64,000 nucleotides of DNA from Candidatus Poribacteria bacterium (GCA_022821495.1 JAJEDN010000105.1:1-64000); one strand, 5' to 3'. Positions 7,620-16,570 are shown, counted from the first letter of the stretch. The notes: generated by a model not told the origin, from the sequence alone. Numbers and translations: made by a program.

Positions 7620-8408
7620 ATGAAAAACGCAATATTGACTTGCAAGTTAGAACTATACGGAACTGTGATTCTTTTCGCAGCGCTCCTCATAGTGTTTACG
7701 CCATTGGCCTCTTCGGATTTTTCAGATGGGCTTGTCCTACATCACTCGTATGATGAAGGGGAAGGCTCACTGGCTGCAGATTCGAGTGGAAATGGTCATG
7801 ATGGTGAAATCTCTAATCCTGAGTGGGCTGATGGAAAATTTGGGAAGGCGCTTAAGTTTGGTGGTGAAGGCAGTGATGTTTTTGTCACTGTTGAAAGTAC
7901 ACCCGTTTTAAACGTGAATGAATGTACGTTCATGGCGTGGGTTAACGCTGACCATTGGGACGGCACACGCCAGATCGTTGGCAAATCTGTCCACGGGGGT
8001 TGTAGTGGTAGAACACAATACGGTCTGTTTAGTGAGGGCGGTGTTCTCAAACTCCGCTTTGAGACCGAAAGTGGCAGAGCGGACATCACAACGGACCTTC
8101 CAGCAGTGGGTGAGTGGGTTCATGTCGGTTTTACCAACGACGGTTCAACAGCGAAAATCTATGTTGATGGAGAAGCCGTTGCAGAAGGTGCAGTACCGGG
8201 CACGCTTAATGCTAACGACGATCCTTGGCGGATTGGACAGGATTGTGAACGGCTTAACTATGTTTTCGCCGGGTTGATAGACGAGGTGCGTCTCTGGAAC
8301 CGTGCTTTAAGCGAGACGGATATTGCGGCGCTAAAAGATTTACCGACGGCTGTTGACGCTCAAGCGAAATTAACCACCACTTGGGGCGACATTAAAACCG
8401 CTCCCTAA
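7620..8408 (+). CDS. Secreted LamG-domain protein (LamG1)
   Basis: The 262-residue protein has a signal peptide (hydrophobic stretch ILFAALLIVFTPLASS) followed by one concanavalin A-like LamG/laminin-G jelly roll. Landmarks are YDEGEGSLAADSSGNGHDG, CTFMAWVNADHWDG, GEWVHVGFTND and DEVRLWNRALSE, typical of carbohydrate- or protein-binding LamG_3 domains. The C-terminus reads KLTTTWGDIK, a tail shared by all seven LamG-type proteins here. The start at 7620 follows GGGAGG; a longer frame from 7581 would overlap the -10 box. It is closely related to the protein at 10519-11292. A hairpin plus T-run follows the stop. Its ligand is unknown. Confidence 0.85.
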   Translation: MKNAILTCKLELYGTVILFAALLIVFTPLASSDFSDGLVLHHSYDEGEGSLAADSSGNGHDGEISNPEWADGKFGKALKFGGEGSDVFVTVESTPVLNVNECTFMAWVNADHWDGTRQIVGKSVHGGCSGRTQYGLFSEGGVLKLRFETESGRADITTDLPAVGEWVHVGFTNDGSTAKIYVDGEAVAEGAVPGTLNANDDPWRIGQDCERLNYVFAGLIDEVRLWNRALSETDIAALKDLPTAVDAQAKLTTTWGDIKTAP

Positions 8409-8417
8409 AATAGTGTG

Positions 8418-8446
8418 GGCGCGCTTTGAAAGCGCGCCTATTCTTT
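8418..8446 (+). terminator. Rho-independent terminator after LamG1
   Basis: GGCGCGCTTT and AAAGCGCGCC form a perfect stem around one G (8418-8438), followed by TATTCTTTTT. A similar GC-rich palindrome occurs near 43600-43624, so it may be a recruited dispersed repeat. Confidence 0.65.
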
Positions 8447-8507
8447 TTCGTGCCTGCCAAGGTGCGTCCGATTATCAAAAATTTCACACCAAATCTCGGA
8501 GAGAAAA

Positions 8508-10322
8508 ATGTTTTGGGATGAAATCAAAAGACACTACGATGCAGGTTCTGCCCACCAATTTTTGCTCCATTTTAATGTAAATGATCTACTATATGATGAT
8601 GTTTATGGCTATCTGCCTACTATAGATTATCTCATGGAGCAACTCAATGTATTGGGCTGCAACCTCGTCCTCGGATATAATACATCACAAGGAATTCGGC
8701 TCCCGAATGTGGGACGGTGGCGGAACAGACAGCGGATGTTAAAACTTATTCCGCGAGACGAAAAAGAAGCAGAAAAGAAGCGTCGAAGAATTAATTCTAC
8801 CGTGGTATTTGATAAGGTTCATGAAGATCCGTTTGTTAGAATAGACCCTTCACCCTCTGAGGACTTACGGAAAAGGTTAAATAATCTTTTACATCAAGGT
8901 AGAACGAAAATCGGATTGGTTATTGATTTTCTGGAGCATCTCGCCCCGAATGATCCATCGTTGAGCAACGTTGCCAAAGATGAATCCCAGCTCTTGTTCA
9001 ATCAGATCCAAAATTGGGCATCCGATCTGAATATCCGAAGACATAAGCATATTATTCTACTTGTCACTCAAAATACGTTTGACATACACCCGAATTTCAC
9101 CGTGAACTCAGAGATTCCAATGATAGAAATTCCGTTTCCAGACGACGCGGAACGCTTGAAATTTTTTGAACATCTATACGACGTTTCGGATGATGCATCG
9201 CAGATGCGTAAAACGCTTGGCAATAATCAAGAGAGAGAGGCATTGGCACGGGAAACGGTCGGCCTGAATTTATTCGGTATCCACGATATTGTGCAACAGG
9301 CAGAATCCGCGGAACAGAAAGCGGGTGGTGAACCACTGGTGAGATATCGACGCGAGAGTATCAAGACTTTCAGCCACGGTGTCCTTGAACTCGGTGAAAC
9401 TCAGAGGGGTCCCGCTGGTGATGGTTGGTATGTGATGCGGACAATTCGGGATATTGCGGATGGTATGAAAAACCGGGATCTGCGACGCGTGCCGCGTGGT
9501 ATGCTCATCCTCGGTCCCCCTGGCACCAGCAAGGAATACGCCGCAAGGGTCCTCGCAGGTGAGGCGAATATGACGCTTGTCCAACTCCGCTACGCCAATC
9601 AGGTAGGCGAAGTCACAATAAACATCAATCAAAATGGGAATACTTATGAACGGAACCTGAACGCGGGACTCAATTTTATCCGCGGCATTGCGCCGACGGT
9701 CGTTTTTATGGATGGCATTGAGCAGGCATCGCCGCACACCACGATGAATCCGGAGGATCACGAGCGAGTGTTTCCGCCAGCCCTCGTGAATGCTATAAAT
9801 GACATGTCGTTACACGGTAGAGTGATATGGGTGGGAGCATCGCAACGCCCCGATTTAATGCCGCCAATCTTCCGACGGTACGGCATTTTCGATACTAAAT
9901 TGATTATGCTACCCCCTACAGGCGGTGGTCGCATGGAAATTTTAAGAATATTCTGTCAAGGACAAACATCAGGCAACATCAATTTCCGGTCTCTTGTTGG
10001 AGGTCCAGAGACAGATGGTTTGACTTGGCGGGATATTTTCTTGATTGTTCAACGTGTGCATAATATTGCGAGACGCAGCGGTCGCGATACCTTCACAGAA
10101 GGTGAACTGCGTCAAAGCGTAAACGATTTCGTGCCAGATTACTCACGGGAGATGCAAATCTTTATGGGATTATTGGCATTGCGTGAAGCGAATTCCCGTG
10201 TAATGGTCCCAGATGGGTTGTTACCGGAGTACCAAGAATTTGTAGATGATAATCGGATTGATAAGACCGGAATTAACAGACGCTTGATGGAACTCAGCGA
10301 TCAACTCGGGTTAGATGCTTGA
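8508..10322 (+). CDS. Large AAA-type ATPase with degenerate Walker motifs
   Basis: The 604-residue protein has a C-terminal AAA domain, about residues 300-540. Its P-loop is GPPGTSKE (336-343), with Glu where Ser/Thr normally follows the lysine. Its Walker B is VVFMDGIE (398-405), with Gly where the catalytic Glu normally follows Asp. The sensor region GASQRPDLMPPIFRRYGIFD resembles classical AAA proteins. The N-terminal 280 residues contain IGLVIDFLEHLAP and look like a second, P-loop-less ATPase-like domain, similar in layout to Ycf46-type proteins. GGAGAG lies just upstream of the ATG. ATP binding may persist but hydrolysis is doubtful. It lies between two LamG genes with its own spacing. 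The role is unknown. Confidence 0.7.
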   Translation: MFWDEIKRHYDAGSAHQFLLHFNVNDLLYDDVYGYLPTIDYLMEQLNVLGCNLVLGYNTSQGIRLPNVGRWRNRQRMLKLIPRDEKEAEKKRRRINSTVVFDKVHEDPFVRIDPSPSEDLRKRLNNLLHQGRTKIGLVIDFLEHLAPNDPSLSNVAKDESQLLFNQIQNWASDLNIRRHKHIILLVTQNTFDIHPNFTVNSEIPMIEIPFPDDAERLKFFEHLYDVSDDASQMRKTLGNNQEREALARETVGLNLFGIHDIVQQAESAEQKAGGEPLVRYRRESIKTFSHGVLELGETQRGPAGDGWYVMRTIRDIADGMKNRDLRRVPRGMLILGPPGTSKEYAARVLAGEANMTLVQLRYANQVGEVTININQNGNTYERNLNAGLNFIRGIAPTVVFMDGIEQASPHTTMNPEDHERVFPPALVNAINDMSLHGRVIWVGASQRPDLMPPIFRRYGIFDTKLIMLPPTGGGRMEILRIFCQGQTSGNINFRSLVGGPETDGLTWRDIFLIVQRVHNIARRSGRDTFTEGELRQSVNDFVPDYSREMQIFMGLLALREANSRVMVPDGLLPEYQEFVDDNRIDKTGINRRLMELSDQLGLDA

Positions 10323-10332
10323 TATATTGATT

Positions 10333-10447
10333 CGAGATCGTTAGTGGATAACAAACTAATTTAGAACTTACGCCGCCCCGTGCAGGCGGGGTTTCAAACC
10401 CCGCCTGCATATCGAGCCGAGATCGCTAATGGATAATAAACTAATTT
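10333..10447. repeat. 30-bp direct repeats flanking palindromic repeat B
   Basis: CGAGATCG-TA-TGGATAA (start 10333) recurs at 10418, and each copy continues to ACTAATTT (30 bases, 3 differences). Between them lie AGAACTTACGC and a perfect palindromic repeat B (10382-10408). This looks like a palindrome inserted with, or captured between, a duplicated target. Confidence 0.7.
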
Positions 10448-10451
10448 TTTC

Positions 10452-10480
10452 TTGACGGATATTGCCTTTTTTGTTATAGT
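10452..10480 (+). promoter_or_regulatory. Promoter for LamG gene 2
   Basis: TTGACG (10452-10457) and TATAGT (10475-10480) with a 17-base spacer, 38 bases before the start codon. The layout is like that of LamG1. Confidence 0.7.
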
Positions 10481-10518
10481 ACTTTATCTTTACTTATCTG
10501 AAGGAGGACATCTGACTT

Positions 10519-11292
10519 ATGAAATTGGCTATCTGTTTATGCATTATCGCGTTGCTTTTGGGACTAACTCCATTCGCTATGTCTGCGGGGCCAGCAGAAT
10601 TTCTGGACGGTTTGGTGCTATATCATCCGTATGATGATGGGAAGGATGCCGAAGCCGAGGACCTTAGTGGCAACGATCATCACGGTGAAATTGACAATCC
10701 GAAATGGGTTAATGGGAAGTTTGGGAAAGCACTTGAATTTGATGGCACTAACACTTTTGTCACTGTTGAGAGCACCCCTGAACTGAACGTGGACGCGTGC
10801 ACGTTTATGGCATGGATTAACGCCGAGCATTGGAATGGCGTACGCCAAGTCGTTGGTAAATCCGTTCATGGTGGGTGCGGCGGTAGAGTCCAATATGGAC
10901 TGTTCAGTGAAGGCGGAGTTTTCAAGGTTCGTCTCGAAACGGAAGCGGGTCGCGCTGATATTTCGACCGATCTGCCTGAGACGGGTGAGTTTGTGCATAT
11001 CGCTTTCACGAATGATACCAAGAAAACCAAAATCTATTTTGATGGCAAAGAGATGGTTGAAGGAGATACGCCCGGTGAACTCAAAGGCAACGAGGATCCG
11101 TGGCGGGTTGGGCAGGATTGTGACCGTGCGCAATACATTTTTGCTGGTATTATTGATGAGGTCCGTCTCTGGAACCGTGCCTTGAGTGAGGAAGAAATTA
11201 ATACTTTCATGGACCAAGGTGTGGATGCACTTGATGTTGAGGCTACTGGAAAACTCTCAACGACTTGGGGTCGCCTTAAGGCAGGCATATAG
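10519..11292 (+). CDS. Secreted LamG-domain protein (LamG2)
   Basis: This 257-residue paralogue of the protein at 7620-8408 shares almost every block: YDDGKDAEAEDLSGNDHHG, CTFMAWINAEHWNGVRQ, GGCGGRVQYGLFSEGG, GRADISTDLPETGEF and DEVRLWNRALSEEE. A cleavable signal peptide ends near AMSAG. Conserved cysteines in SVHGGCGG and GQDCDR suggest a disulfide in the exported protein. The tail reads KLSTTWGRLK. AAGGAGG lies 12 bases before the ATG. It is probably a cell-surface or periplasmic binding protein; whether it binds glycans or protein is not visible. Confidence 0.85.
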   Translation: MKLAICLCIIALLLGLTPFAMSAGPAEFLDGLVLYHPYDDGKDAEAEDLSGNDHHGEIDNPKWVNGKFGKALEFDGTNTFVTVESTPELNVDACTFMAWINAEHWNGVRQVVGKSVHGGCGGRVQYGLFSEGGVFKVRLETEAGRADISTDLPETGEFVHIAFTNDTKKTKIYFDGKEMVEGDTPGELKGNEDPWRVGQDCDRAQYIFAGIIDEVRLWNRALSEEEINTFMDQGVDALDVEATGKLSTTWGRLKAGI

Positions 11293-11322
11293 TAGCATCT
11301 ATAACTGAACATTAACTTTTTG

Positions 11323-11410
11323 TAGGCGAGGGAGGCACAACCCTTTAAAAGCGTAAGGGGAAGGCTTCGACCTCGCCTATTTTCAGAGGGCGCGCTTTCC
11401 GATCGCGCCC
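11323..11410. repeat. Two palindromes between LamG2 and accD
   Basis: TAGGCGAGG (11323) pairs with CCTCGCCTA (ending 11379) as a long-loop inverted repeat. GGGCGCG and CGCGCCC (11388-11410) form a tight hairpin. They may end LamG2 transcription. No T-tract follows. Confidence 0.55.
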
Positions 11411-11427
11411 TACCAATTACGAAAAAA

Positions 11428-12201
11428 ATGTCTAAGACTTCACAAACAATTTCATGTAGAAATTGCGAAACTCAGATTCCGGTAAAGACATTCACCGAAA
11501 CCCTGAAAGTTTGCCCGCACTGCGACTACCACCACTATATGAGTGCTTATGAGCGGCTCGACCTTATTGTAGATGCGGATAGTTTTGAGGAATACGACGC
11601 GAATCTCTATTCTATCGATTCGTTAGAATTCCCGGAATATCCGCAGAAGTTGGAGCGGGATATCGCGAGGACGGGACTCAAATCCGAGATGCTCTCAGGT
11701 ATCGCCGAAATTGGGGGTTACCCGGCTGCTATCGCGATTGGTGATGTAGGGTTTATAGGTGGAACTTGCGGTTCTGTCATTGGCGAAAAAGTCACCCGAT
11801 GTATCGAACGCGCGCTTGAAAACAAATTGCCGTTAGTGGTTGTTTCTGTGAGTGGTGGCATGCGGATGCAGGAGGGCACACTTGCTTTGATGCAGATGGC
11901 AAAAACTGCTGCTGCGTGTGCGGAATATGCGAAAGCCGGCATCTTTTATATTTCTGTCGTCACGGATCCGACCTTTGGCGGTGCCACTGCGAGTTATACG
12001 TCGCTCGGCGATGTAATTATCGCTGAACCCGGTGCCAGGATCGGCTTCGCGGGTCCGTTAGCAGTTGCGAGTCTACGTGAAGAGCTGCCTGAGAATTTTC
12101 AAAAGGCAGAGTCTTTATTAGAACATGGATTCATTGACGCTATCGTTCACCGTTCCGATATGCGACAGATGCTTACCGACCTAATCGATTTCGCGTCTTA
12201 A
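11428..12201 (+). CDS. accD: Acetyl-CoA carboxylase carboxyltransferase subunit beta
   Basis: AccD forms, with AccA, the transferase that passes CO2 from biotin to acetyl-CoA to give malonyl-CoA for fatty acid synthesis. The N-terminal zinc ribbon shows CRNC (residues 10-13) and CPHC near 29-32. The crotonase-like domain carries GFIGGTCGSVIGEK, VVSVSGGMRMQEGTLALMQM and VVTDPTFGGATASY, all diagnostic of AccD. The length of 257 is slightly shorter than E. coli AccD, with the C-terminus ending soon after DLIDFAS. The start ATG lacks a visible ribosome site. accA is not in the window. Confidence 0.95.
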   Translation: MSKTSQTISCRNCETQIPVKTFTETLKVCPHCDYHHYMSAYERLDLIVDADSFEEYDANLYSIDSLEFPEYPQKLERDIARTGLKSEMLSGIAEIGGYPAAIAIGDVGFIGGTCGSVIGEKVTRCIERALENKLPLVVVSVSGGMRMQEGTLALMQMAKTAAACAEYAKAGIFYISVVTDPTFGGATASYTSLGDVIIAEPGARIGFAGPLAVASLREELPENFQKAESLLEHGFIDAIVHRSDMRQMLTDLIDFAS

Positions 12202-12485
12202 GTTGAGAGAAACAATTTTCCCTGACGAAACCGAAGAATAAAATTCGTGCCTTAATGTGACACGGATGTGCTAACAAATAGCGTATGAAACCGTTATCAG
12301 CATGAGTCGTTAATAAAGGTGTATAGTTATTGCATAATCGCGCGCTGTTGGAAAAGTTCGCGTCAATGTAAACGGTCTTTACACACTTTGTTTTTTTTAT
12401 CTTTGGCGAATGCTGATATTAAACCGAAACCGATGGACTCTTAACCGGTGCACTTGTAATCAAATATAAAATATAGGAATAAAAC

Positions 12486-14771
12486 ATGCCAAAGTCACTC
12501 GTCGTTGTTGAATCGCCGGCGAAAGCGAGAACTATCAAAAAAATTTTAGGTAAGGATTACATTGTCGAATCTTCTGTTGGCCATATCCGGGATTTGCCGA
12601 GGAAAGAACTCGGGGTTGATATCGAAAATGCCTTCGCGCCGAAATATGTCCTTATTCATGGGAAAGGCAAAGTCGTAAAATCCCTTCAAACCGAGGCGCG
12701 TAAAGTCGATAATATCTATCTGGCTGCAGATCCGGATCGTGAAGGTGAAGCCATCTGTTGGCATCTCGCTGAAGAACTGAAGAAAGCAAAGAAACCTATC
12801 TATCGGATAATCTATAACGAAGTTACCAAAAGTGCTATTTTAGATGCTATCCAAAAACCGGGTGAAATCAATATGGCACTTGTTGATGCCCAACAAGCGC
12901 GACGCGTTTTGGACCGACTCGTGGGGTACCAGATTAGCCCTATTTTATGGCGTAGCGTCAAACCCGGGTTAAGTGCGGGAAGAGTCCAGTCGGTTGCGGT
13001 CCGGCTTATTTGTGAACGGGAGGCAGAGATTGATGCCTTTAAACCCGAAGAGTATTGGACACTCACCGCAACGCTGACACCTACTGAGGTTGAACACCCT
13101 TTCCTCGCAAAGCTACATAAGATCGGCAGCAAGAAAGGTGAGATTAATAACTACGGGTTCCGTATAGATGAGGCACGGGCAAAAGAACTCGCTGCAGATG
13201 CTAAGACACACGACTATATTGTCGAAAAGGTCCAAAAACGCGAGCGGAAGCAGAGACCCGTCCCACCTTTTATCACAAGTACCTTACAACAGGAAGCCTC
13301 GCGAAAACTTCGATTTACTGCTAAAAAGACAATGCTTGTTGCGCAACAGCTTTATGAAGGCTTAGAAATCGGGAGCGAGGGTTCCGTCGGGCTTATCACC
13401 TATATGCGTACGGATTCGACCCGTGTCGCGCAAGAGGCACTTCAGGCGGCGCGCAGTTACATCGAAAGGATTTATGGTCAGGATTATCTACCCGGTAGTG
13501 CTGTTAATTATCGTAGTAAGAAAGGGGCGCAGGACGCGCATGAGGCAATCCGACCAACAGTTCCCTTACGAACACCCGCAGACTTAAAACCTTATCTGGA
13601 CAATGATCAATACCGTCTCTATGAACTCATTTGGATGCGGTTTATAGCGAGTCAAATGAATCCTGCTATTTTTGATGCGACAACAATTGACATCAAAGCC
13701 GACACCTATCTTTTCCGTGCGACCGGTTCGGTTATCAAATTTGATGGATTCCGGCGTATTTACATGGAAGGTAAAGACGACACCGCTGTTGATGAAAACG
13801 ATTCAGATGAAGAGAACTTTAATTTGCCTGTTGTTAGAGAAGGTGACACGCTTAATCTACGCGAATTACAACCGAAGCAGCATTTTACGCAACCGCCGCC
13901 ACGTTACAACGAAGCGACGCTCGTCAAAATGCTGGAAGCGAAAGAGATCGGACGCCCCAGTACATACGCCTCTATTCTCTCAACGATTCAGGATCGCGGG
14001 TATGTGACCAGAGAGCGCGGGCGGCTCTTACCTACAGATGTAGGTAAACTTGTCAATCATCTGCTGATTCACGGGTTTCCGAATATCGTTGATGTTGAAT
14101 TTACCGCAAGAATGGAAGAACAGCTGGATACCATCGCCGATGGCAAAGTTGAGTGGGGCCAAACTTTAGGGCAGTTTTATCCATCCTTTCAAGTCGCGCT
14201 TAAAGAAGCACCCGATAAGATGTACGAAGCCCGAAAAGCGATGGAAGAGGAATCAGACGAGAAATGTGAAAAATGCGGCGGTAATATGATTGTGAAATGG
14301 GGTAGGTATGGCCGGTTCCTCGGATGTGCAAATTACCCTGAGTGCCAGAGCATCAAAGCCTTGAACGCTGATGATACACCGACTGAGGCGCCGGAGCCGA
14401 CTGACGCTGTATGTGATAAGTGCGGTGAACCGATGGTTATCAAAGTCAGCCGGGCTGGTGCGAAATTTTTGTCGTGTAGTGGGTACCCGAAATGCAAAAA
14501 TGCGAAACCGGTTCCAATGGGTATTGATTGTCCGAGAGCTAATTGTGATGGTTACCTCGGAGAGCGTCGCAGCCGCCGCGGGAAAATCTTTTATGGGTGC
14601 AGTAACTATCCGAAGTGCGAATTCTCGACATGGGATAAGCCTGTGCCAGAACCTTGCCCAAAATGCAACGCGCCGTTTCTCGTTGAGAAAACTAGAAAGG
14701 CAAAAGACAGCGAGACAGTAACTGTGTCGCTGAGTTGTCACAACTCGGATTGTGACTATATAAAGGAATAG
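12486..14771 (+). CDS. topA: DNA topoisomerase I
   Basis: This type IA topoisomerase relaxes negative supercoils through a 5'-phosphotyrosine intermediate. The Toprim domain opens with LVVVESPAKARTIKKILG and contains AADPDREGEAI with the metal-binding acidic residues. The active-site tyrosine is in GLITYMRTDSTRV, near residue 305. The C-terminal part has four zinc-finger-like modules, with the first cysteine pairs CEKCGG, CDKCGE, CPRANC and CPKC, the last three degenerating in spacing. The length of 761 residues is normal for the family. AGGAA lies about 7 bases before the ATG. No lesions are seen. About 280 bases upstream contain no gene. Confidence 0.97.
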   Translation: MPKSLVVVESPAKARTIKKILGKDYIVESSVGHIRDLPRKELGVDIENAFAPKYVLIHGKGKVVKSLQTEARKVDNIYLAADPDREGEAICWHLAEELKKAKKPIYRIIYNEVTKSAILDAIQKPGEINMALVDAQQARRVLDRLVGYQISPILWRSVKPGLSAGRVQSVAVRLICEREAEIDAFKPEEYWTLTATLTPTEVEHPFLAKLHKIGSKKGEINNYGFRIDEARAKELAADAKTHDYIVEKVQKRERKQRPVPPFITSTLQQEASRKLRFTAKKTMLVAQQLYEGLEIGSEGSVGLITYMRTDSTRVAQEALQAARSYIERIYGQDYLPGSAVNYRSKKGAQDAHEAIRPTVPLRTPADLKPYLDNDQYRLYELIWMRFIASQMNPAIFDATTIDIKADTYLFRATGSVIKFDGFRRIYMEGKDDTAVDENDSDEENFNLPVVREGDTLNLRELQPKQHFTQPPPRYNEATLVKMLEAKEIGRPSTYASILSTIQDRGYVTRERGRLLPTDVGKLVNHLLIHGFPNIVDVEFTARMEEQLDTIADGKVEWGQTLGQFYPSFQVALKEAPDKMYEARKAMEEESDEKCEKCGGNMIVKWGRYGRFLGCANYPECQSIKALNADDTPTEAPEPTDAVCDKCGEPMVIKVSRAGAKFLSCSGYPKCKNAKPVPMGIDCPRANCDGYLGERRSRRGKIFYGCSNYPKCEFSTWDKPVPEPCPKCNAPFLVEKTRKAKDSETVTVSLSCHNSDCDYIKE

Positions 14772-14876
14772 TTATCAGTTACCAGTTACCAGTTAAGAGT
14801 GCCTCGCAGTGAGCGTCTGGTTCATCAGGTTTCCTTTCTTTAACTGGCAACTGGTGACTGGCCACTGACAACTACC
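14772..14876. repeat. CAGTTACCAGTTA-type repeat element, copy 1
   Basis: The element begins with tandem CAGTTACC units and ends with an inverted counterpart (AACTGGCAACTGGTGACTGG), with GTGCCTCGCAGTGAGCG in between. It fills the whole space between topA and ftsE. A related element lies at 15539-15684, and a fragment near 60150. Confidence 0.7.
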
Positions 14877-14881
14877 CAAAA

Positions 14882-15529
14882 ATGATACAGGTACATCAGG
14901 TCAGTTTCAGTTATAATGAACTTAGCGTGCTTGAGAAGGTAAGTTTTCGCGTGGAGCGCGGCGAATTCGTGTTCCTTGTGGGGCCGAGTGGTGCTGGGAA
15001 AACGACGTTGTTGCGTTTGTTATACGCTGATCTGATACCAGTTGCTGGTGATCTGAGTGTGGTCGGACAAAAACTTGCGAAGTTGGACAAGGTGAGTTTG
15101 CCCTACTTTCGACAGAAGATAGGACTTGTCTTTCAAGACTTTAAATTCTTGGTAGATAAGACGGTTCAAGAAAACCTTGCCCTACCACAGAAGTTAGTAG
15201 GACTATCCTCGCGAGTCGTTAAAGAGAACGTCAATAAACTCCTGCATCAAATGGGATTAAGCCACCATCAACATGCCTTACCAACGGAAATATCGAGCAA
15301 TGAGCAACGACGGCTTGCTATAGCAAGGGCTGTTATCAACAATCCGGTATTACTGATTGCGGATGCCCCGACAGAAGGGTTGGATCTCCGCCTTTCGCTT
15401 GAGGTAATGGCACTTCTTGATGCGCTTAATTTTCAAGGCATGACGATTTTCGTGTCAACTACGGACCGCGAACTTGCTAAGAAATGTAATAAGCGGATTA
15501 TTGAATTGCGAGATGGCGGCATCCATTAA
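14882..15529 (+). CDS. ftsE: Cell division ATP-binding protein FtsE, catalytically degenerate
   Basis: FtsE pairs with FtsX to transmit divisome signals to periplasmic cell-wall hydrolases. The 215-residue protein has an intact P-loop, GPSGAGKTT (about 34-42), and a Q-loop, VFQDFKFL. Three key ABC motifs are altered. The signature LSGGEQ reads ISSNEQRR. The Walker B glutamate is replaced in LLIADAPT, where DEPT is normal. The switch histidine is replaced in FVSTTDREL, where THD is normal. It therefore probably binds ATP but cannot hydrolyse it well. Identity as FtsE rests on overall similarity and the ftsX neighbour. The ATG follows directly on a repeat element and has no clear ribosome site. 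Confidence 0.85.
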   Translation: MIQVHQVSFSYNELSVLEKVSFRVERGEFVFLVGPSGAGKTTLLRLLYADLIPVAGDLSVVGQKLAKLDKVSLPYFRQKIGLVFQDFKFLVDKTVQENLALPQKLVGLSSRVVKENVNKLLHQMGLSHHQHALPTEISSNEQRRLAIARAVINNPVLLIADAPTEGLDLRLSLEVMALLDALNFQGMTIFVSTTDRELAKKCNKRIIELRDGGIH

Positions 15530-15538
15530 GAGGAGGAG

Positions 15539-15684
15539 TCATCAGTTATCAGTTACCAGTAACCAGTTGTCAGTAACCAGTGAAGAATGCCTCGCAGTGA
15601 GAGTTTTACTGCAAACTGTTAACTGATAACTGAAAGGTTTTTCGCAGAAAAACCGCACTGAAAACTGAAAACTGAAAACTAAAA
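15539..15684. repeat. CAGTTACCAGTTA-type repeat element, copy 2
   Basis: Tandem CAGTTATCAGTTACCAGT units, then GAATGCCTCGCAGTGAGAG, then AACTGTTAACTGATAACTGA as the inverted end, followed by AGGTTTTTCGCAGAAAAACC (a hairpin) and three ACTGAAA units. It sits inside the ftsE-ftsX operon, whose genes are normally adjacent or overlapping. Confidence 0.75.
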
Positions 15685-16542
15685 ATGGGCTATCGTCTTA
15701 AAAATGTTACATCTCATATCGCGCGTGCCGGCACTTCAAGTCTGATCGGTATCGTCGGCATCGGATTCATTACGACTTTACTTGCTACCTTGCTGTTAAA
15801 CCATTCATTTATATTACAACAGTCCGAGTTTAGAAACCGGGCACCTACCCTTGTAGCCTTCCTGAAAGACACCGTAGATGAGGTAAAAGGTCGCACATTA
15901 GTCAGTCAATTAGAAAAAAACGGGAAAATCCTCGCTGTAGATTATACTTCAAAGGCAGAGAAGCTTTCGCGCGGTGAAGCCGAGTTTCAGGATTTAGGCG
16001 TTCTGATTAAGGAAGCGTTTGCGGAAACCCAAGGCGTAAACCCGTTTCCTGCATCACTCAACGTTTATATAGACGAGGAATTGATAACGCGTAAAGCATT
16101 AGAACATATTGTGTTGGATATTAAAGCACATGGCGAAATTGAAGATGTATTGTTGACGGGTCAGGGGCAGCTGAGGGATCAATTACGTGATTCAGAACGG
16201 ACAACGCTCATCGGTATCAGTGTAACAGTTGTTGTCGTGTGGTTCATTATGGGGTCAATTATCAAGAAAACAGCGATGGCTCGCGCCGACGAGATTCACC
16301 TCATGAAATTGCTTGGTATGTTCCGACGCTACTTGCTTGTTCCGTTTATTGTTCATGGGCTTTTCCTCGGTGGACTTGGGGCTTTGTGTGGCCTCGGCTG
16401 CTTCTACGGAATGATCTATGTCTTCAAATCCGAATTAGGTGGGATTGGTTTCCTAACAATCTATCAAACTGTTTTGGTTATTGCGAGTGAGATGCTAATT
16501 GGACTTCTCGTCGGTTTCGTCACATATCGGAAATTAACATAG
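15685..16542 (+). CDS. ftsX: Cell division protein FtsX (permease-like)
   Basis: The 285-residue FtsX homologue has the expected topology. One membrane segment near residues 18-40 is followed by an extracytoplasmic domain of about 130 residues. Three more membrane segments lie near 178-200, 222-250 and 258-280. LMKLLGMFRRYLLVPFIVHG is the typical cytoplasmic coupling loop and helix of the FtsX/MacB fold. It forms the membrane partner of FtsE. The start lies immediately after a repeat element with no ribosome site, so translation may depend on ftsE coupling or be weak. No frameshift is seen. Confidence 0.9.
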   Translation: MGYRLKNVTSHIARAGTSSLIGIVGIGFITTLLATLLLNHSFILQQSEFRNRAPTLVAFLKDTVDEVKGRTLVSQLEKNGKILAVDYTSKAEKLSRGEAEFQDLGVLIKEAFAETQGVNPFPASLNVYIDEELITRKALEHIVLDIKAHGEIEDVLLTGQGQLRDQLRDSERTTLIGISVTVVVVWFIMGSIIKKTAMARADEIHLMKLLGMFRRYLLVPFIVHGLFLGGLGALCGLGCFYGMIYVFKSELGGIGFLTIYQTVLVIASEMLIGLLVGFVTYRKLT

Positions 16543-16570
16543 TTATCCTTGCCTATCGGAGACTGTTGAA

